Shown here in pieces: positions 1 through 14,800 of a stretch of DNA of 64,000 bases. The stretch's first letter is position 1, and every line of letters begins with the position of its first letter. The notes below the pieces were generated by a model. The model was not told the DNA's origin. It searched no databases and worked only from the letters and a program-made list of their open reading frames with translations. A program made the position numbers and the translations under genes. The stretch covers positions 3,864,000 through 3,927,999 of the forward strand of contig OY811982.1 in assembly GCA_963681505.1 (NCBI GenBank), given 5' to 3'. This DNA comes from Eunapius fragilis (taxonomy: Eukaryota > Porifera > Demospongiae > Spongillida > Spongillidae).

Positions 1-59
1 TTGAGTTTTTCTGTAAGAGGTTAAAATAGACTCTTTTGTTACAGTTCATGCATACATGT

Positions 60-1330
60 CTAGACTGTCTGGGCCCTATGTCTTTGCTCACTACAGTAGT
101 ACATCACTTTCATGTCAAAAAGGAAGTATACGAAATTGTGAGTTGCGCAATGACCCGACACTGAAAGCAATCGCTCGATTGCAAAGGAGCTTCATATTGA
201 TGAGAGACAAGTACATGATTGGAGGCGCCAGAAATCGAAATTAATAACCCTTGTTGGATCTGGAAAGCATACTAATGGCAAAAGACGCAGGTTAGGTGGT
301 GGTGGGAAAAAAGTTAAGTACAAGGAAGGAGAAATTTCAGAATGGGTACTGTCGCAACGCAGGAGAAGTCCTTATGAGTTACAAGTACATAGAGGAGAAG
401 GCAAAGCAAATAATAGGAGATCCAAACTTCAAAGCTAGTCAAGGATGGGTGTCAGGATTCATTGACCGCTGGGGATTCCCATTAAGGAAGAAAATAACCG
501 TTAGGCAGTAATTGTCATCTAAACTTACACTCAAGGTTTCAGTTTTGTAAGCCAGTGCAAAAAAAGCACCATTACTTTTGCACCATCTTGCATTAGCAAC
601 ATGGATGAGACTGCTATTTGGTACGACATGCCTGGTGCTACAACCATCGCAGTAAAAGGTACACATTGTTCTGCTGTTGACGACGGGACATGAAAAGCAG
701 CACATGACAGTGTGCCTTGCAGCTATGGCCAAGGGACGTAAAATAAAACCCCTTGTTGTGTTTAAAGGCAAGCGTTTCCAAAAGAGCTCAAGGGTGTAAA
801 TGATGCTATCATAAAGCTTTCACCAAATGGGTGGATGAATGAGGACCTATAACATTGCAGTGGATCAAAGATGTATGGGGAGAATCAGAAGAGAGGCGGG
901 TGCTTTTATGGGACTCCCACTGGTGCAATATCACTGAACTAGTTGAGGATGCTCTCCTGGAAAAAACACAGATGTCATCATTGCTCCTGGAGGATGCACC
1001 AAAATATTTCAACCAGCTGATGTATTCTGGAATGTTCCTTTTAAGAGTAAGTATCGGAAGCACTATGACTATTGGCTAGCACAAGGAGACTGGCCAATAA
1101 CACCTGCTGGAAATCCACAAGCTCCAAAAGCACTCATGGTGAAATGGGTAGTTGAAGCATGGAAGGCAATCTCCACTGAAGTTATCATTATAGATCATTT
1201 GCTGCTTGTGGCACAACCGCCAGTAGCCCCCTTGTCTTAGGGCTTTCCAGAGCAGCAAATGGTGCATACTGTGAAATTCAAATAGCTACACCAAAGAGAT
1301 CCAAGTGTAGGAGAGGAAGAAAGTCTGAGT
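60..1330 (+). pseudogene. pogo/Tigger-type (DDE_1) transposase relic
   Basis: This is a broken transposase of the Tc1-mariner superfamily, pogo/CENP-B-like branch. Around 150-330 a reading frame gives a helix-turn-helix remnant containing RQVHDWRRQKSK, followed by the basic linker RRLGGGGKKVKYKEG. Around 370-500 a second frame gives the CENP-B/Tc5 DNA-binding helix FKASQGWVSGFIDRWG. At 600-660 the catalytic region starts with NMDETAIWYDMPG, then AMAKGRKIKPLVVFKGK around 723-774. The second catalytic Asp lies in LLWDSH near 903, and a downstream segment in another frame reads APGGCTKIFQPADV. The segments lie in different frames with internal stops, so it cannot be functional. It sits downstream of the last SLC26 exon found. 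I could not define its terminal repeats. Family assignment rests on motif recognition. Confidence 0.75.
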
Positions 1331-1510
1331 GTATTAGACTCAAATAAGCATCTGTCCTCTTTAGTGGCTGTGACACTGACATTGATTGAATTTACATTCA
1401 TGGTAGCAAAGTACTTTTTTGTAATATCATGAAAGGGGCTTTAAAGCTTTAAATGCCCCCCCCCCAAGCATACTGCAGATCAGTCACTGGACATATGTAT
1501 TGCCTCTTAA

Positions 1511-1655
1511 CACAGCAAAAAAAAAAAAAGACGGAAATCATAGTTTGATTTCACAAGTGATCTGTTATTTCATATCTGTACCAGTTTCGATACAGATATG
1601 AAATAACAGGTCAAATGAAAATATGATTTGCGTCTTTTTTTGTTTCATTGCTGTG
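1511..1655. repeat. 145-bp hairpin (short MITE-like inverted repeat)
   Basis: The ends pair as CACAGCAAAAAA against TTTTTTTGTTTCATTGCTGTG. The inner arms CTGTTATTTCATATCTGTA and TACAGATATGAAATAACAG are exact complements around a 10-base loop. The whole unit could fold into one hairpin, the size of a small MITE. I did not find a clear target-site duplication. Around it (1331-1510 and 1656-2762) I see no gene; the next SLC26 exon is expected somewhere in or beyond this stretch but was not recognised. Confidence 0.6.
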
Positions 1656-2762
1656 TGCAATGCAGACAGCTAGTCACTCGTCGCTCTCCAATTATCGGGT
1701 GCCACAATGACTTGTAGATGTGATGGCCACAAAGCTGTTGAAGTCCACAGTAGACATAAAGTGAATCGCTTACATAAAGTGTATTAAACTTTTGCTCAGT
1801 GTTGGTGAATCCTATATCTAACCCTTGTCAGGATCACTTTCTCTGAATCGCTGATTGAAAAGGAAAAGGAGGTGTCGGTTACCCGATGTAATGAATGACT
1901 TTGTGGGGTGAGGAGCGAAATGTATGGTTTGGAAATTAGTTGTGCATGTCCATCAATGATAAAGTAATTCATACAATAAAGGGTTCTACATTTGCACTTA
2001 GCGTTACTGAGAAATGCAATGTTTTGTAGCCATATCAAAATAATCGCACATTTTGGTGTTTATTATACACCGCAGTTTGTATCTGAGATAATACAGTAAC
2101 TACAATGTACATGTAGGTTACTTAAAAAATACGGATAATGATAATAGAGATATGAGCTCTCATATCTTACAACTGCTTGGAGATACCTCTTACAGCAGTT
2201 ACAAAACGTTTTACCTTCCAATCTCATAACCAGACATTGCAGAATAAGAAATTGTGACTTAAGTTCACAAAGCTTCTAACAGTAACAACCAATATATTCA
2301 ACACTGGAAACATATCCTAGCTATTATACTGACATACATCCCTGCTGGATTTGGCAGCCATTGGATATTTGGTTTCAAAAGCATTATTGTGCCTGAATAC
2401 ACAGTTACATGTCACATGTGAACATGTTAAGGTAGACATCCAAATTAGTGGCTCAAAGACAACATCACTAGGTGTTACAAAAATCAACAATTATCCAGAG
2501 CTAGTTTTGGCAATATGGCAACAGGTAGTTAGTGTGTGGATATCTTCCAGACGTGGTCACATTAATTTTCAAAGCAAAAACAGTACACGAAAAAAATACC
2601 ATTATGATAAAAAAGAACTCATGGGAAAAAAGAACCCAGATTGCCCATATGACATTTGAATTTGCACGGTTAATCTTACAGACATACACACACACAAGCA
2701 CACACATAATTATCTAGTATATATACTAGTGTGGCACACTTTGCAACACGTGCATGTATTAC

Positions 2763-2841
2763 CTGTAATATAGTTTTTACTCCAACTGCATCAATAAATC
2801 CAATAGGAGCACAGTCAATAACGATGGTATGCAATTGACCA
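2763..2841 (-). CDS. SLC26 exon 16, STAS core
   Basis: The exon reads [20 protein letters not shown] and then GVKTILQ, the beta-strand and phosphoryl-site-like loop typical of the STAS domain. It joins exon 15 (4185) through a split Ser codon and ends in phase 0 at donor CAG|GTAATA. It is the most 3' exon I can support. The remaining STAS helices and the stop codon were not identified between 1 and 2762. Confidence 0.85.
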
Positions 2842-5800
2842 CTGCAATATGAAATTATTCAGTAAGATCCTTCAACATACATGTAGATGAGGCATGGGTG
2901 GTTAGAAAGAACTGCTCATCACATTTCTACACATGTGCAATAATGCAATAAGTCGTTCAAATACAAACTACATACACGAATGTTTGACATGAGATCAATG
3001 CTTTGTTCAAGGAGCCAGAACAATTTATCTTAATCATTGAAAAACTTAATGTTAGATCAACAGAGAGCCTACTTAAAATGTGTTTTTAGCATGCATGCAA
3101 GCGTTGCTACCACTACGGTCAGGATTCACATTATAATGAGTTCGGGGGGGGGGGGGGATGGTGGGGGTGGTGGTGAAGTTCCTGACATATTTATATTCAC
3201 AGAAACATTTGCTTGTACAACAACAGGGCATGCTGAACAAAAAATGAGGCTTAATATGGTTATCAGCCCTCAATACATTAACATTCTTTATTGAAGCTAC
3301 TACAGAGTCTTATAGAAGATTACACGGATGGGTACATGTTTATGGTATCATAAGTTCTAACATCCAACATTGCTTCAACTTCTGAACAGGAACGACAAAA
3401 ATTGAAATTGTGGGCACAGAAGCTACATAGATTAATAAAAGGCAAAGTATCCCCTCCAGCCAGACACAATAGAATACAAATATCTGTACATGTGTTGCCT
3501 TACAGGGTTTGCTTATCATTTTATCAAAATAACTCTGCAGTATGCCACAAATCCCTTAGGCGTACATATATGCTGATGATGATGCTTACATCTACACGTA
3601 GGCACTGACATACAGTAGCAATAATCTGGACAAGTGCTAATATGCTTCCAATGAATTTATTACTAATCACAACATACGGGATCGCTGCTGCAAAATGGGA
3701 CGTAATGCGCTATTCAAAAATTGTCAAAGAGTAGCATCAAATTTGATGTGAGCAATTGAAATGTATGCACAATAAAATTCAGGCCATCTTCATGACAGAT
3801 TTACATACATACCAATTTTCAGTAATAAATAGCTGTGACCTTTGAACACTGCAATTTATTACAGGTTATCGGATGGTATAAATAGAGAGATAAATGTGTT
3901 AATTTGTAGTTTAAGATATTGTGATCTACACAGTACATGTATAAGCAACTAGTCTTACAACAATTTATTCCATGCTGTCAAAGTGTTGCATTTACAAGTA
4001 ATATCTATATGATAGCTCCCTGGGTTAGACTTCCACATACTATGGGGTGGTTGCTGCAATATGAAGAGATACCTACTTACAACCTTTTTTTTTCATTTGG
4101 AAATAAACATATTATGACAGCTTGTACATGCACATGTAAGTACAAACCTGCTAACAAGGCATGAATTCATTCAACAATTTTTACCTGCTGTCTATTTGAG
4201 TCACATCTTCATTAATATGTGTATTTTCAACGTCACGCAAATGCATCTCGTCACTGGCCTCATTTTGCACCAAGGATTCCCTACCACGCTGAGCAGAGAG
4301 GACACGACGTTTCCACATAACAGAGTCAAACTGCAAAAGAAATGATACTATCTGTAATCCATAACAAGCATCACTGATGTATATAAATGTATGTGTAAAA
4401 TAAAGTCTAACTACAAAGACTATTATGATTAGCATATTTTCAGTGCTCAATGTTTAGTAGGAATAACCACTTAGTGACTAACAGGTATAAAATGCACACG
4501 GACAATTATTTACAGTAGTGGAAAAGAATTCATGAGATTATGATTGTGCAAAACGTATTTAACCTGCCAAAATTCAATATGACACCACACAAAATGGTTT
4601 TTGGTAATGCATGCCATATATCTAGCAGCACTAATCGAGGAAGGATATTGCAATGGACGGTTAAAATAAGCAGGATTATCATGGTCAATGCACAACATTG
4701 AGATTGTTAGACTGCTTGACACAAATGTCCCTGGGGTGAAGGCACCTGTCAGCCGACACTTAGATTAGATGTCTAACAAAATGCAAGAGTTTCAATGTTG
4801 ACCGCTACATGTACATTGCAATATACTTCCTTGATGTTGTACCCCCACTATAATACCTTTAGAACAATTTTTTTCAGGCATCCATCACTATCCTCCCAAT
4901 GCTTAAGATCCATCTGTGCAGCTTGTTCTAATCGCCTTCGAAACACATAGCTGCTCACGAAACAAAGTGGAGCTTGAAATCTAAAGATGAGAATACCAGG
5001 AATCCTCTTCAGCTGTTTGAATGTAAAGCCAAATGAATAAGGAATGTTCCAAAATACACAACAATGCAGTTTATAAAAGCAAGGTTAACAACCATACACA
5101 CACACAAATGATAAACATAAAGCCCTGATCATTTTACATTCTGTACCTCCGACCCTTTAAAAAAAATGGTTACATGTACCTTCCACGACCCTTTTTAACA
5201 ATAAAATGGTATTCCAACATGAATTTGAAAGACAATGAGGTATGCACATTTAAACAGGAGCCATATGTAATTGTGTGTGTGTGTTGTGTGTGTGTGTGTG
5301 TATGTGTGTTGTATGTGCAGTACTTTATGGTAAATGTACATGGCAATGATAAACTACAGCGACATATTAGTATAAATGTATTTGTAAAAGCAATAATAAG
5401 CGTGACATACATGTAGCATACATGTCCATGTACTTACGTTCTGAAAGTTGGTGATGTTTCTAAAGATCTCTGTATCTTGAGCTTGCCCAAGGATAGCAGA
5501 GTAGGGTCTAGAACAGAACACAGTGGTGAATGATGATTTCCACCTTCAATGCTTGTGCATATATACTGGTACATGTACCTGCCATGCTAGTCCTGTACAA
5601 CAAATCTGACATACAGCACATGTACAACTGTATGCGTTATTGAGGAGGACAATAGGTTTGGTGAGACACAGTGACAGAGGCACATGTACATGTAGCAAGT
5701 ACATTTAATAACAGAAACCACTACATGTAAACTCAGACCCTTAAATAACATACATGTAAATAAACAGTCCTTTGTCCACAGTTGCTCAGCATGCAGCAGG

Positions 5801-8800
5801 CTGCCTGCCATGCAGCCACGGCAAACAGTTCTTATGATTGATTATGTTTACTTAGAACTCCTTTGTGCCCACGCCCAAGAGATATTCTAGCACAAGATAT
5901 ACATGTACACGTACCTGTACATGTACATGTACCTGTACATGTACGAAACATTTAAAATGGTACATGTACTCTAAGTACATAGAGTCTATGTGAACTTGAA
6001 TCTACACCAGTTGTAATTTTAACATAGTATATACAAAAAATGTTTAAGTTGAACAATCAATTTACAGGATGAAAACATTACTTAGTTGCAAATGAGGTTA
6101 AGAAGGCAATATTTACAGGTACAGATAAACTTAACCAACCTATCTCTACACATATAAATTTACTTCAACTGCTTAGTAACATTCTACATGTACATACGAG
6201 AATTGTATTAAGAACTTACAATGCAACACGAATTACGACCACAAGCAAGGAAAACCCAACACCTGTAATAAGCCCAAGATCGACTCCAAGTAGCAGTGTT
6301 GCCGAAAAGACCACCAGCCACGTCATCTATAAATAAAGCATACACTTATACATGTACCAGCCATTGCAAAAGTGATGATATATGGTTACTATGTGACATA
6401 AAACAAGTTAATGATATTTGCACCTACTTGAACGAGCACAGTTCATAAGCCATACCCAAAAGTTCATACCAAATCAGTAAAGGAGAGATGGTAATAGTTA
6501 AAAATATCCTTGAACTGCTTGAACATTCCAGATAGTGCCATACAAATGATGACAGAAAGTACAGCCTGAAATAGAGATTTAATGTGAATGGCCACTTTAA
6601 CTAGCAGGCATTAACATTCATATGGGAGAGTGTCTGCGAAAACATACATGTATGTACAGGATTTTTCCCCCAAAGTGAAAATCAAACAATCACAGCTACG
6701 TGTATCATAGCATTTAAAGCTGGTTTGGACAATGCGTGAGCAAGTTGGGTCAGGAATATTCTATTTGTGTTCACAAGCAAAAGTTTGTCATGAGGGAAAT
6801 CAATGGGTTATAGTAATGCTGCCCTGTAAATACGTTGTTTTAATAAAAACATTTGATTAAAAAGGATTCAACAAAATGTCTGCTGAAAATATATCGCAGA
6901 ACGGTTATTGGGAGCATGATGAAAAACATACATGTACATGTACATGTACATGTACATGTAAAAACATGGTTTTTTTTCATGTTTGAAACATACAAAGGTT
7001 TGAACCAAAATGTCAGCTGAAAATATATTGCAGGGTCTCATCGGTGGGTCCAAATGCAAAGAAAAATCAAGAAATAGCCATTTCTTGATAAAGGTAAGTT
7101 AAAACTACTGTACATATAAATACATCCTCACTGAAGATTGGTGAGAGTCTAGACATTAATTTAGAGTTTAGGAAGGCAAAAACCATAGTATTACAGCAAA
7201 TCTTCCATGCCACCACTCACAACTTGGACCTTCCCATTAACTAATAATGAACATCCATCATCCAGAAACCGCACCCTCCTTTTGATAACATTAAATGGTT
7301 TTGCTCCTATTGACTTCAGACTCTCCGTATGGATTATTGCCAGCAACTCACTTTTCATTATCTGTAAAATGTACTCAAACCTTTCCAGTCAGTACAGCTA
7401 ATTAATTGGTTTAATTATCAATGAGCTGTGTTGTTGGACTATAAATGTCTTTGCAATGATAAGCCATTATACATTAATAATTGCAAGAATTTTTAATATC
7501 TCAATTGTATACTAAACTGTACTGTTCCTAAACGATTAGTTGCTCCACACAGAATAAGGTAGTAATCGGGTCATTCCATGGGCTGTCAGGAATGAATTGG
7601 ACAGCACCCCTCAGATTTGTGTGCAATTTATCATATTTGCTTGATCTAATATGGATGTTACTTTAACGCATTAATTTTTAAAATCGCACGAGTGGTTTAC
7701 GAGTTAACACCGTCATGAATAATTAACTGTTTTCCACTTTGAAGACTCATAACTCCCTACTCACAGAACGTGTATGGCTATTGTTGGCATCAAATCGAAG
7801 CTCTCTTAGTGTACAATCCGACTATAATATGTTTCTGTGGGAGAGGCGAAAGGGTTAACGAATAAATGTTTATACAGCACGGCTTTCAATATTTAGGTCA
7901 CTTGCAGGGTGATACTCAAGAATTTTGTTTTTGTATATGAAAACTGTTCATTGTCCTTACATTTTACAAAAATAAAAAGTCTGAGTATCAGCTAGTTCTG
8001 GGAACTGCAGAGGGTTAAAGGGCAAGACGCCATTTTTAATTTCTTCATGGTTGATTTTATCACTAATGAGAAGCAAGTGTTGTTTAGATACGTCTCAAGG
8101 GTATTACATAATACTGTCCTCAACTATCACAACAGTAAGAAAGGGCGTTGGTAATTTAAAAAATGATTTTTAGTACATCGAATTGCGCATTTATTGGAAA
8201 CCGTTACTAAGCCTTCTCATAATGGGATCGTTGCGTGCTCGTTATTACTGTCATAAGTGGTTAAAGCTCAACATTTCTTTTGATTGGAAGTAAAAAGAAA
8301 CAACGAGGTTTAAATGAACCGGCGGTGAGACCTATTCAACCGGCTCAAGAAGTGGTGGTCCCCCAACCTGTTTATACTCCGGATGACGGCGTACCGGGGA
8401 TCGGGGATCCCACCCGCGGCACCACTACCGTGGTGCCGCGGGTGGGATCCCCGGTACGCCGTCATCCGGAGTATAAACAGGTTGGGGGACCACCACTTCT
8501 TGAGCCGGTTGAATAGGTCTCACCGCCGGTTCATTTAAACCTCGTTGTTCCTTTTTACTTCCAATCAAAAGAAATGTTGAGCTTTAACCACTTATGACAG
8601 TAATAACGAGCACGCAACGATCCCATTATGAGAAGGCTTAGTAACGGTTTCCAATAAATGCGCAATTCGATGTACTAAAAATCATTTTTTAAATTACCAA
8701 CGCTCTTTCTTACTGTTGTGATAGTTGAGGACAGTATTATGTAATACCCTTGAGACGTATCTAAACAACACTTGCTTCTCATTAGTGATAAAATCAACCA

Positions 8801-11800
8801 TGAAGAAATTAAAAATGGCGTCTTGCCCTTTAACCCTCTGCAGTTCCCAGAACTAGCTGATACTCAGACTTTTTATTTTTGTAAAATGTAAGGACAATGA
8901 ACAGTTTTCATATACAAAAACAAAATTCTTGAGTATCACCCTGCAAGTGACCTAAATATTGAAAGCCGTGCTGTATAAACATTTATTCGTTAACCCTTTC
9001 GCCTCTCCCACAGAAACATATTATAGTCGGATTGTACACTAAGAGAGCTTCGATTTGATGCCAACAATAGCCATACACGTTCTGTGAGTAGGGAGTTATG
9101 AGTCTTCAAAGTGGAAAACAGTTAATTATTCATGACGGTGTTAACTCGTAAACCACTCGTGCGATTTTAAAAATTAATGCGTTAAAGTAACATCCATATT
9201 AGATCAAGCAAATATGATAAATTGCACACAAATCTGAGGGGTGCTGTCCAATTCATTCCTGACAGCCCATGGAATGACCCAATCGTAATGTGAAACAATG
9301 TCAGCAGTGTTTGCCACCCCCCTCCCATCCCCCCCCGCTCTATTTATGTTAAAGAGCAATATTACTCAGGTAAAACTACATATATGAATGGTGCTAACAA
9401 AGGAGCCTATGAGGGTTTTTTTAAACTTCTTACAAAAGGATTGAAATATGTTAACGTTATACATGTATGCTGCTAAAAGAGTGGGTGGTCACTATTCTCC
9501 CTGGCGAAATTATTAACATGCCTTGCCATGAATTCTGATACACGTGTAAAGATTTTCTATGCACTCACCAGAGGTAGTGTTTCAAACAGAAATGCCAGTG
9601 CTATCAAAACAATGCAGATGGCAAGTGAAGACACAAGCCCTACAAGCTGAGGAAACAGACGAACACAGCATATAATATATAAATACACAGCCTCCTTATC
9701 TGAACAGGCATACTTCAAACACATTATATACAGATCTCCACTACCATACTACATGCACATGCACATGTACATGCAATGTGTGACTCATCATTTAAACTAA
9801 TTACAGTGTACATGAATGCTTGAAGATGCAAACAAAATTGCATCCTTATTTCAATTTTTAAATGGTTAGTAATGGCATTTACAAACTTGTATTACACCCA
9901 AATCTGTTTTAAATTTGAAACGATTTTTCAGCTTCAAATGCACTCAAGAGGTGCATGGTCATTTCAGGGTGAGTTCTCAGATTCAGTGTGAATGATCTAT
10001 GTGGTATCTTGACGTAATGTTTCCTACCTGAGTAAAAATAGGAGCCCGACAGAGCTGGCTATAGTGCAGATTTTATCACTGGTATTCTACTGGCCAGTTA
10101 TATGTAGCTTTTCTTGATTGGTCCATGCTAAGTATAAATGTGCACATACTGTTCTGTAGATCAGATGTTTTATACCAGCCTGTGTTGTCAGGTCGGGGGT
10201 AGCTCTTGCCAACTGTGTTGTCGTCTGCCTTAGCATCTAGTAGATTTGGTCAACTTAGGTTGTAACAAACATGGTGACAAGGGTCAACTTCTGCAGTCAT
10301 GGCGATTCACGGTGGAATGGCAGAATTAGACAGCGCTACTGAGGATTGGCAAACGTATGTTGAAAGGCTGAGTCAGTACTTCATTGCTACCAACATGACA
10401 GATGCCACGAAGCAGAGAGCTATTTTACTCAGTGTCTGTGGGGCCAAAACGTACAAACTGGTAAAAAGTCTCGTATCCCACAGAAACCGGCTGAAAAAAC
10501 GTATGCGGAACTGGTGGAGACATTGAACAACCACTATAACCCAGCTCCAGTGATAACCATTAGCAGATTTAAGTTCAACTCGTGAGTGCGACTGTCCAGC
10601 AAAAACATAGCTATGTTCATCTCAGAGTTGCGATAGTTAGCTACCAAGTGTGATTTTGGGAATAGCCTAGAAGAGATGCCATGCGACCGTATTGTGATAG
10701 GGGTAAACAACCCTAACATACAGCGGAGGCTCTCGGCTGAACCAAACCTGACCCTGAAGAAGGCTACGGAAATAGCTAAGGCTCTGGAGATGGCGCATCG
10801 TGGCGCAGCGGATCTGCAGTCAGCTCCGGCAGTTCTAGTACGCTCCATAGAGGGAGAGCAAGACGGCAGTAAAGGCCCAACTTGTTGTAGATGTGGAGGC
10901 AAGCACCTGGCTCCAGTCTGCAAGTTCAAGGACAAAGAGTGTTTTTCATGTGGGAAGAAAGGTCACATGGCTTGAGTATGCTGGAAGGCAAAGATGTCCG
11001 CTAGCACTAGCAGGTCAAGAGGAAGTAAGGCAAAGAAATCAGGTGCGCAGAAATCACATAAGGCTAACGCAGTGGTGATGGACGATAGTCTCATTATTCA
11101 CACTACCTTCAAACTGAGAGGTGGGAGAGATGCAGCTACTATGCCACTACTGGTCATAGAGGGCAAGTATTCACTACTGATGGAGGTGGACAAAGGCCCC
11201 TCAATATCCCTGATCAGTGAAGCGACATTCAAGAAGACGTGGACAGACAAGACTCCTAAGCTAGGCCCAACCAATGTGACACTGCAATCCTACTCGGGAG
11301 AAGTCATCAAAGTGCTGGGAGAACTGAATGTGGCCGTGGAATATGGTGATCAGAAGAGGAGACTAAGTTTACTGGTGGTAACAGGAAATGGACTGAGTTT
11401 CCTAGGCCCAGATTGGCTGAAACAATTGAAGCTAAACTGGGGTGAACTGTTTCATTTGAACAGTGCTGCTACCTTAACACTGCAAGGAGTGTTGCAGAGG
11501 CATGGAGATGTTTTCAAAGAGGGGCTAGGCAAGATAAAAGGAATGGAGGTCAAAATCCACATGGAACCTGGAGCACAGCCACAGTTTCATTCAACCACGG
11601 ACAGTACACTTGTCTTTGAGAGCAAGGGTGGAGAAAGAATTGGAAAGGCTGGTAGTGAAAAAGGTAATAGAACTGGTGCAGTTTGCTGAGTGGGCAGCTC
11701 CCATTGTTCCAGTTTTCAAGAAGAATGGATCTGTCAGGATATGCTGGGACTACAAGGTGACAGTGAACAGTTGTGCCAAGACAGATAAATACCCGTTACC

Positions 11801-14800
11801 ACCCATAGAGGACATTTTTGTAGCTCTATCAGGTGGACAAACTTTCACCAAGTTGGACTTAGCAAATGCCTACCTTCAGCTGCCTTTGGAAGATAAGTTG
11901 AGGAACTAAGTCATAATCAACACACACAAGGGACTTTTTAGGCTAGTGGCGCAGCATCAGGGCCAGCTGTATTCTAGAGGGCTATAGAGAGTCTGCTACA
12001 AGGGATTCAGCGTGCGGTGGTGTATATTGACAATATCGATATCCTCATCATCAGGATAGTCAGAACAGGAGCATCTGAAGAACCTGGATGAAGTGTTGAA
12101 GAGACTTGAGGCAGCAGGACTGAGACTGAAGGCACAGAAATGCTAGTTCATGATGGCAGAAGTGGAATACTTGGGACATCGCATCTCAAAGGAAGGGATT
12201 TTTCCTACTTCGGCAAAAGTGACAGCCCAAGGAGATCATTTTTATTGTGGATAAGGTATTGGCAAGTTTCTCCTAACCCATCTTCCAAACTGGCTCCATT
12301 GCATTCGCTCCTAGAAAATGACAAGCCTTGGCTGTGGTTGGACGTTGATCAGAAGGCACTTGATTGCTCAAAACCAGCTGACCTCATCTCAAGTGCTCAC
12401 ACACTTTGACAGCAAGGAGGTGATGTTGTCCTGTGATGTGTCACCCTATGAGTCCTAGCACACCATTTTCCAAATGGCAGTGAGCGACCTATAGCTTTTG
12501 CCTCAAGAATCTTAACACCTGCTGAGAGGAACTACTCACAACTTGATAAGGAGGGACTGGCTATCATCTTTGGAGTAAAGAAGTTTCACAATTTCTTGCT
12601 GGGACACCAGTTCACAATCTTTACAGACTACAAGCCCTTGAAGCACCTGTTTGGGGAAGACAAAGCAATACCACCACTGGCCTCTGCTAGACTGCAGCAT
12701 TGGGCATTGATCCTCGGTGCTTACCAGTACAAGATTGCACAACTGGGAAGGAAAATGCTAATGCTGATGTCTTGAGCCGATTACCACTTCTAGAGTGTCC
12801 TTCAGACGTTCCACTGCCAGGAGACAGATTTGTTGTTGGAAACACTGGAAGCCTCCCTGTCAATGCTAAGCAGATAGCGAAGTGGACTGAGAGGGATCCT
12901 GTCCTGTCAAAGGTCAGGAAATGGCTCACAGATGGATGGCCAGAGAAGGAACGTGAAGAGGAACTTCGACCATACTGACAGAGGAAAGAAGAACTAAGCT
13001 TACAAGATGGATGCATCCAGTGGGGACAGAGAGTGATAGTACCAGAACCAGGTCATAAGTAGAGGAACTTCACGCTGGGCATCAAGGTATCTCCAGGATG
13101 AAGAGTCTGGCCAGGAGCATGTGTGACCTAAATTTGTCTATTCTACCTTTGTCCTATATAAAGGACATTTTTCAAGAGAATAATGTGTGTAAATCTTGCA
13201 TGATTAATGTCTTTTGAATGTTGGAATAATTTTACCACAGGTAGAGCTATTTATAAATGTAACATTAATGGCACGTCACAATAATGGTAATATAGTATAG
13301 ATCGATAAGATACAGCCATTTGGTCAAGCCATTTAACGACTGTGACAGAGTATTTGGAAGGTCCAAGGCACTCCAAGGGAAGACAAGAGTTGTCACTGGG
13401 ATAGAAGGAAGTGGGCATAAGCGAAGAATAGCTGTGAAATGGGATGATGGGTCCCAAGGAGCTTACTCCTTGAGGGCTATTGACTGCGATGGGTGTGTCA
13501 GCAACAAATGGATGAGGCTGTGCAATGATGAAGGTAGAACGCACTATGCGGAGAGCAGTGAGAGTGATGACAATGAAGCTATGTCTAGTGATGCTGATCT
13601 GACTGAAAAGAGGCTGCTGAGGCCCTTGACCACGAACGGTACGCAAAAGGGAACGAGTATGATCTAATTTGTGATCACAACGAGATTATCTATTTTGTTT
13701 ATATGTACGTGCATAAAACAAGTGCTTATAGTAGTCTATTTGAAACTCATTTTATGAATCTACATGCTATTTAGGACATGCAAAAATCATTGAAATTTTC
13801 AATAAATCATCATTCATTATTGCGTCCTATTTATAGGACGCCTGTCCTATATATAGGACAACAGGCGGGTAGATTAGATGCTAAGTTGGATGCAAACTTA
13901 GAGATCTGTTTAGTCCATCAGAAGGCTCCGGCACCTACACCCTTGCACCTGTGGGAATGGCTTGAAATGCCATGGTGTCGACTTCATCTTAATTATGCAG
14001 GCCCCTTCCTGGGCAAGATGTTTTTACTGGTCATAGATGCCCACAGCAAATGGCTGGATGAGTCTGCTACCTCAGCAGTGATCATACAGAAGCTGGAATC
14101 GTGTCATGGATTGCCTGTAACAGTTGTAACTGACAATGTCAGTGCTTTCACAAGGTAGGAGTTTGAAGACTTTCTGCGGAGTAATGGTGTCAAGCATGTT
14201 ACAACTTCTCCCTACCATCCAGACTCACATGGGCCTGTTGAGAGGGCAGTGCAAACCACGAAGTTGGCTCAAAAGAAAACAGCAGACAAGAGGATGTCAG
14301 TGGAAAGCCACCTGTTGCAGTTCCTATTTCAGTTCAAAATCACTTCCCACAACACTACAGGATTAGCACCCGCTGAGCTCCTGATGGGACGATGGCTGCA
14401 TTCCCACTCATCGTTGTTGCATCCCTGGTATGGAGGAGAGGGTGACGGCTACCCAAGAAAAGCAGAAGTACCACGACAGAGAGGCAAAAGAATGGACATT
14501 CAACGTTGGAGATCATGTTTGGGTTCGCAACTACAGAAGGTGACCAAAGTGGCTAAGTGGAGTGATCTCAAGAATCAGAGGTCCTGTGTCTGTCTGGGTG
14601 GAGTTGTCAGATGGGGGCAAAGTGAAAAGGCACTATGACCAGATACGTGCAAGAGTTGCACCCACAGAGATGGAGGAAGCACAGACTACTGTGACACCTG
14701 ACAACCACACTTGGAGTGACTTCTTACCTGCTGTGGAACCTGATCTTCAACCTGCAGCAGAACTGGAACCACAACTTCCTCCTGTACATGCACCTGTGGA

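Noticed and set aside
8280..8516. Open frame across the centre of the 7.6-9.3 kb palindrome as a gene
   Set aside because: It reads through both arms of the inverted repeat, so its second half is only the reverse complement of the first. Only the arm-level peptide could be a captured fragment.
10534..10935. Minus-strand 133-residue frame
   Set aside because: It is the shadow of the gag and zinc-knuckle region of the LTR element on the plus strand.
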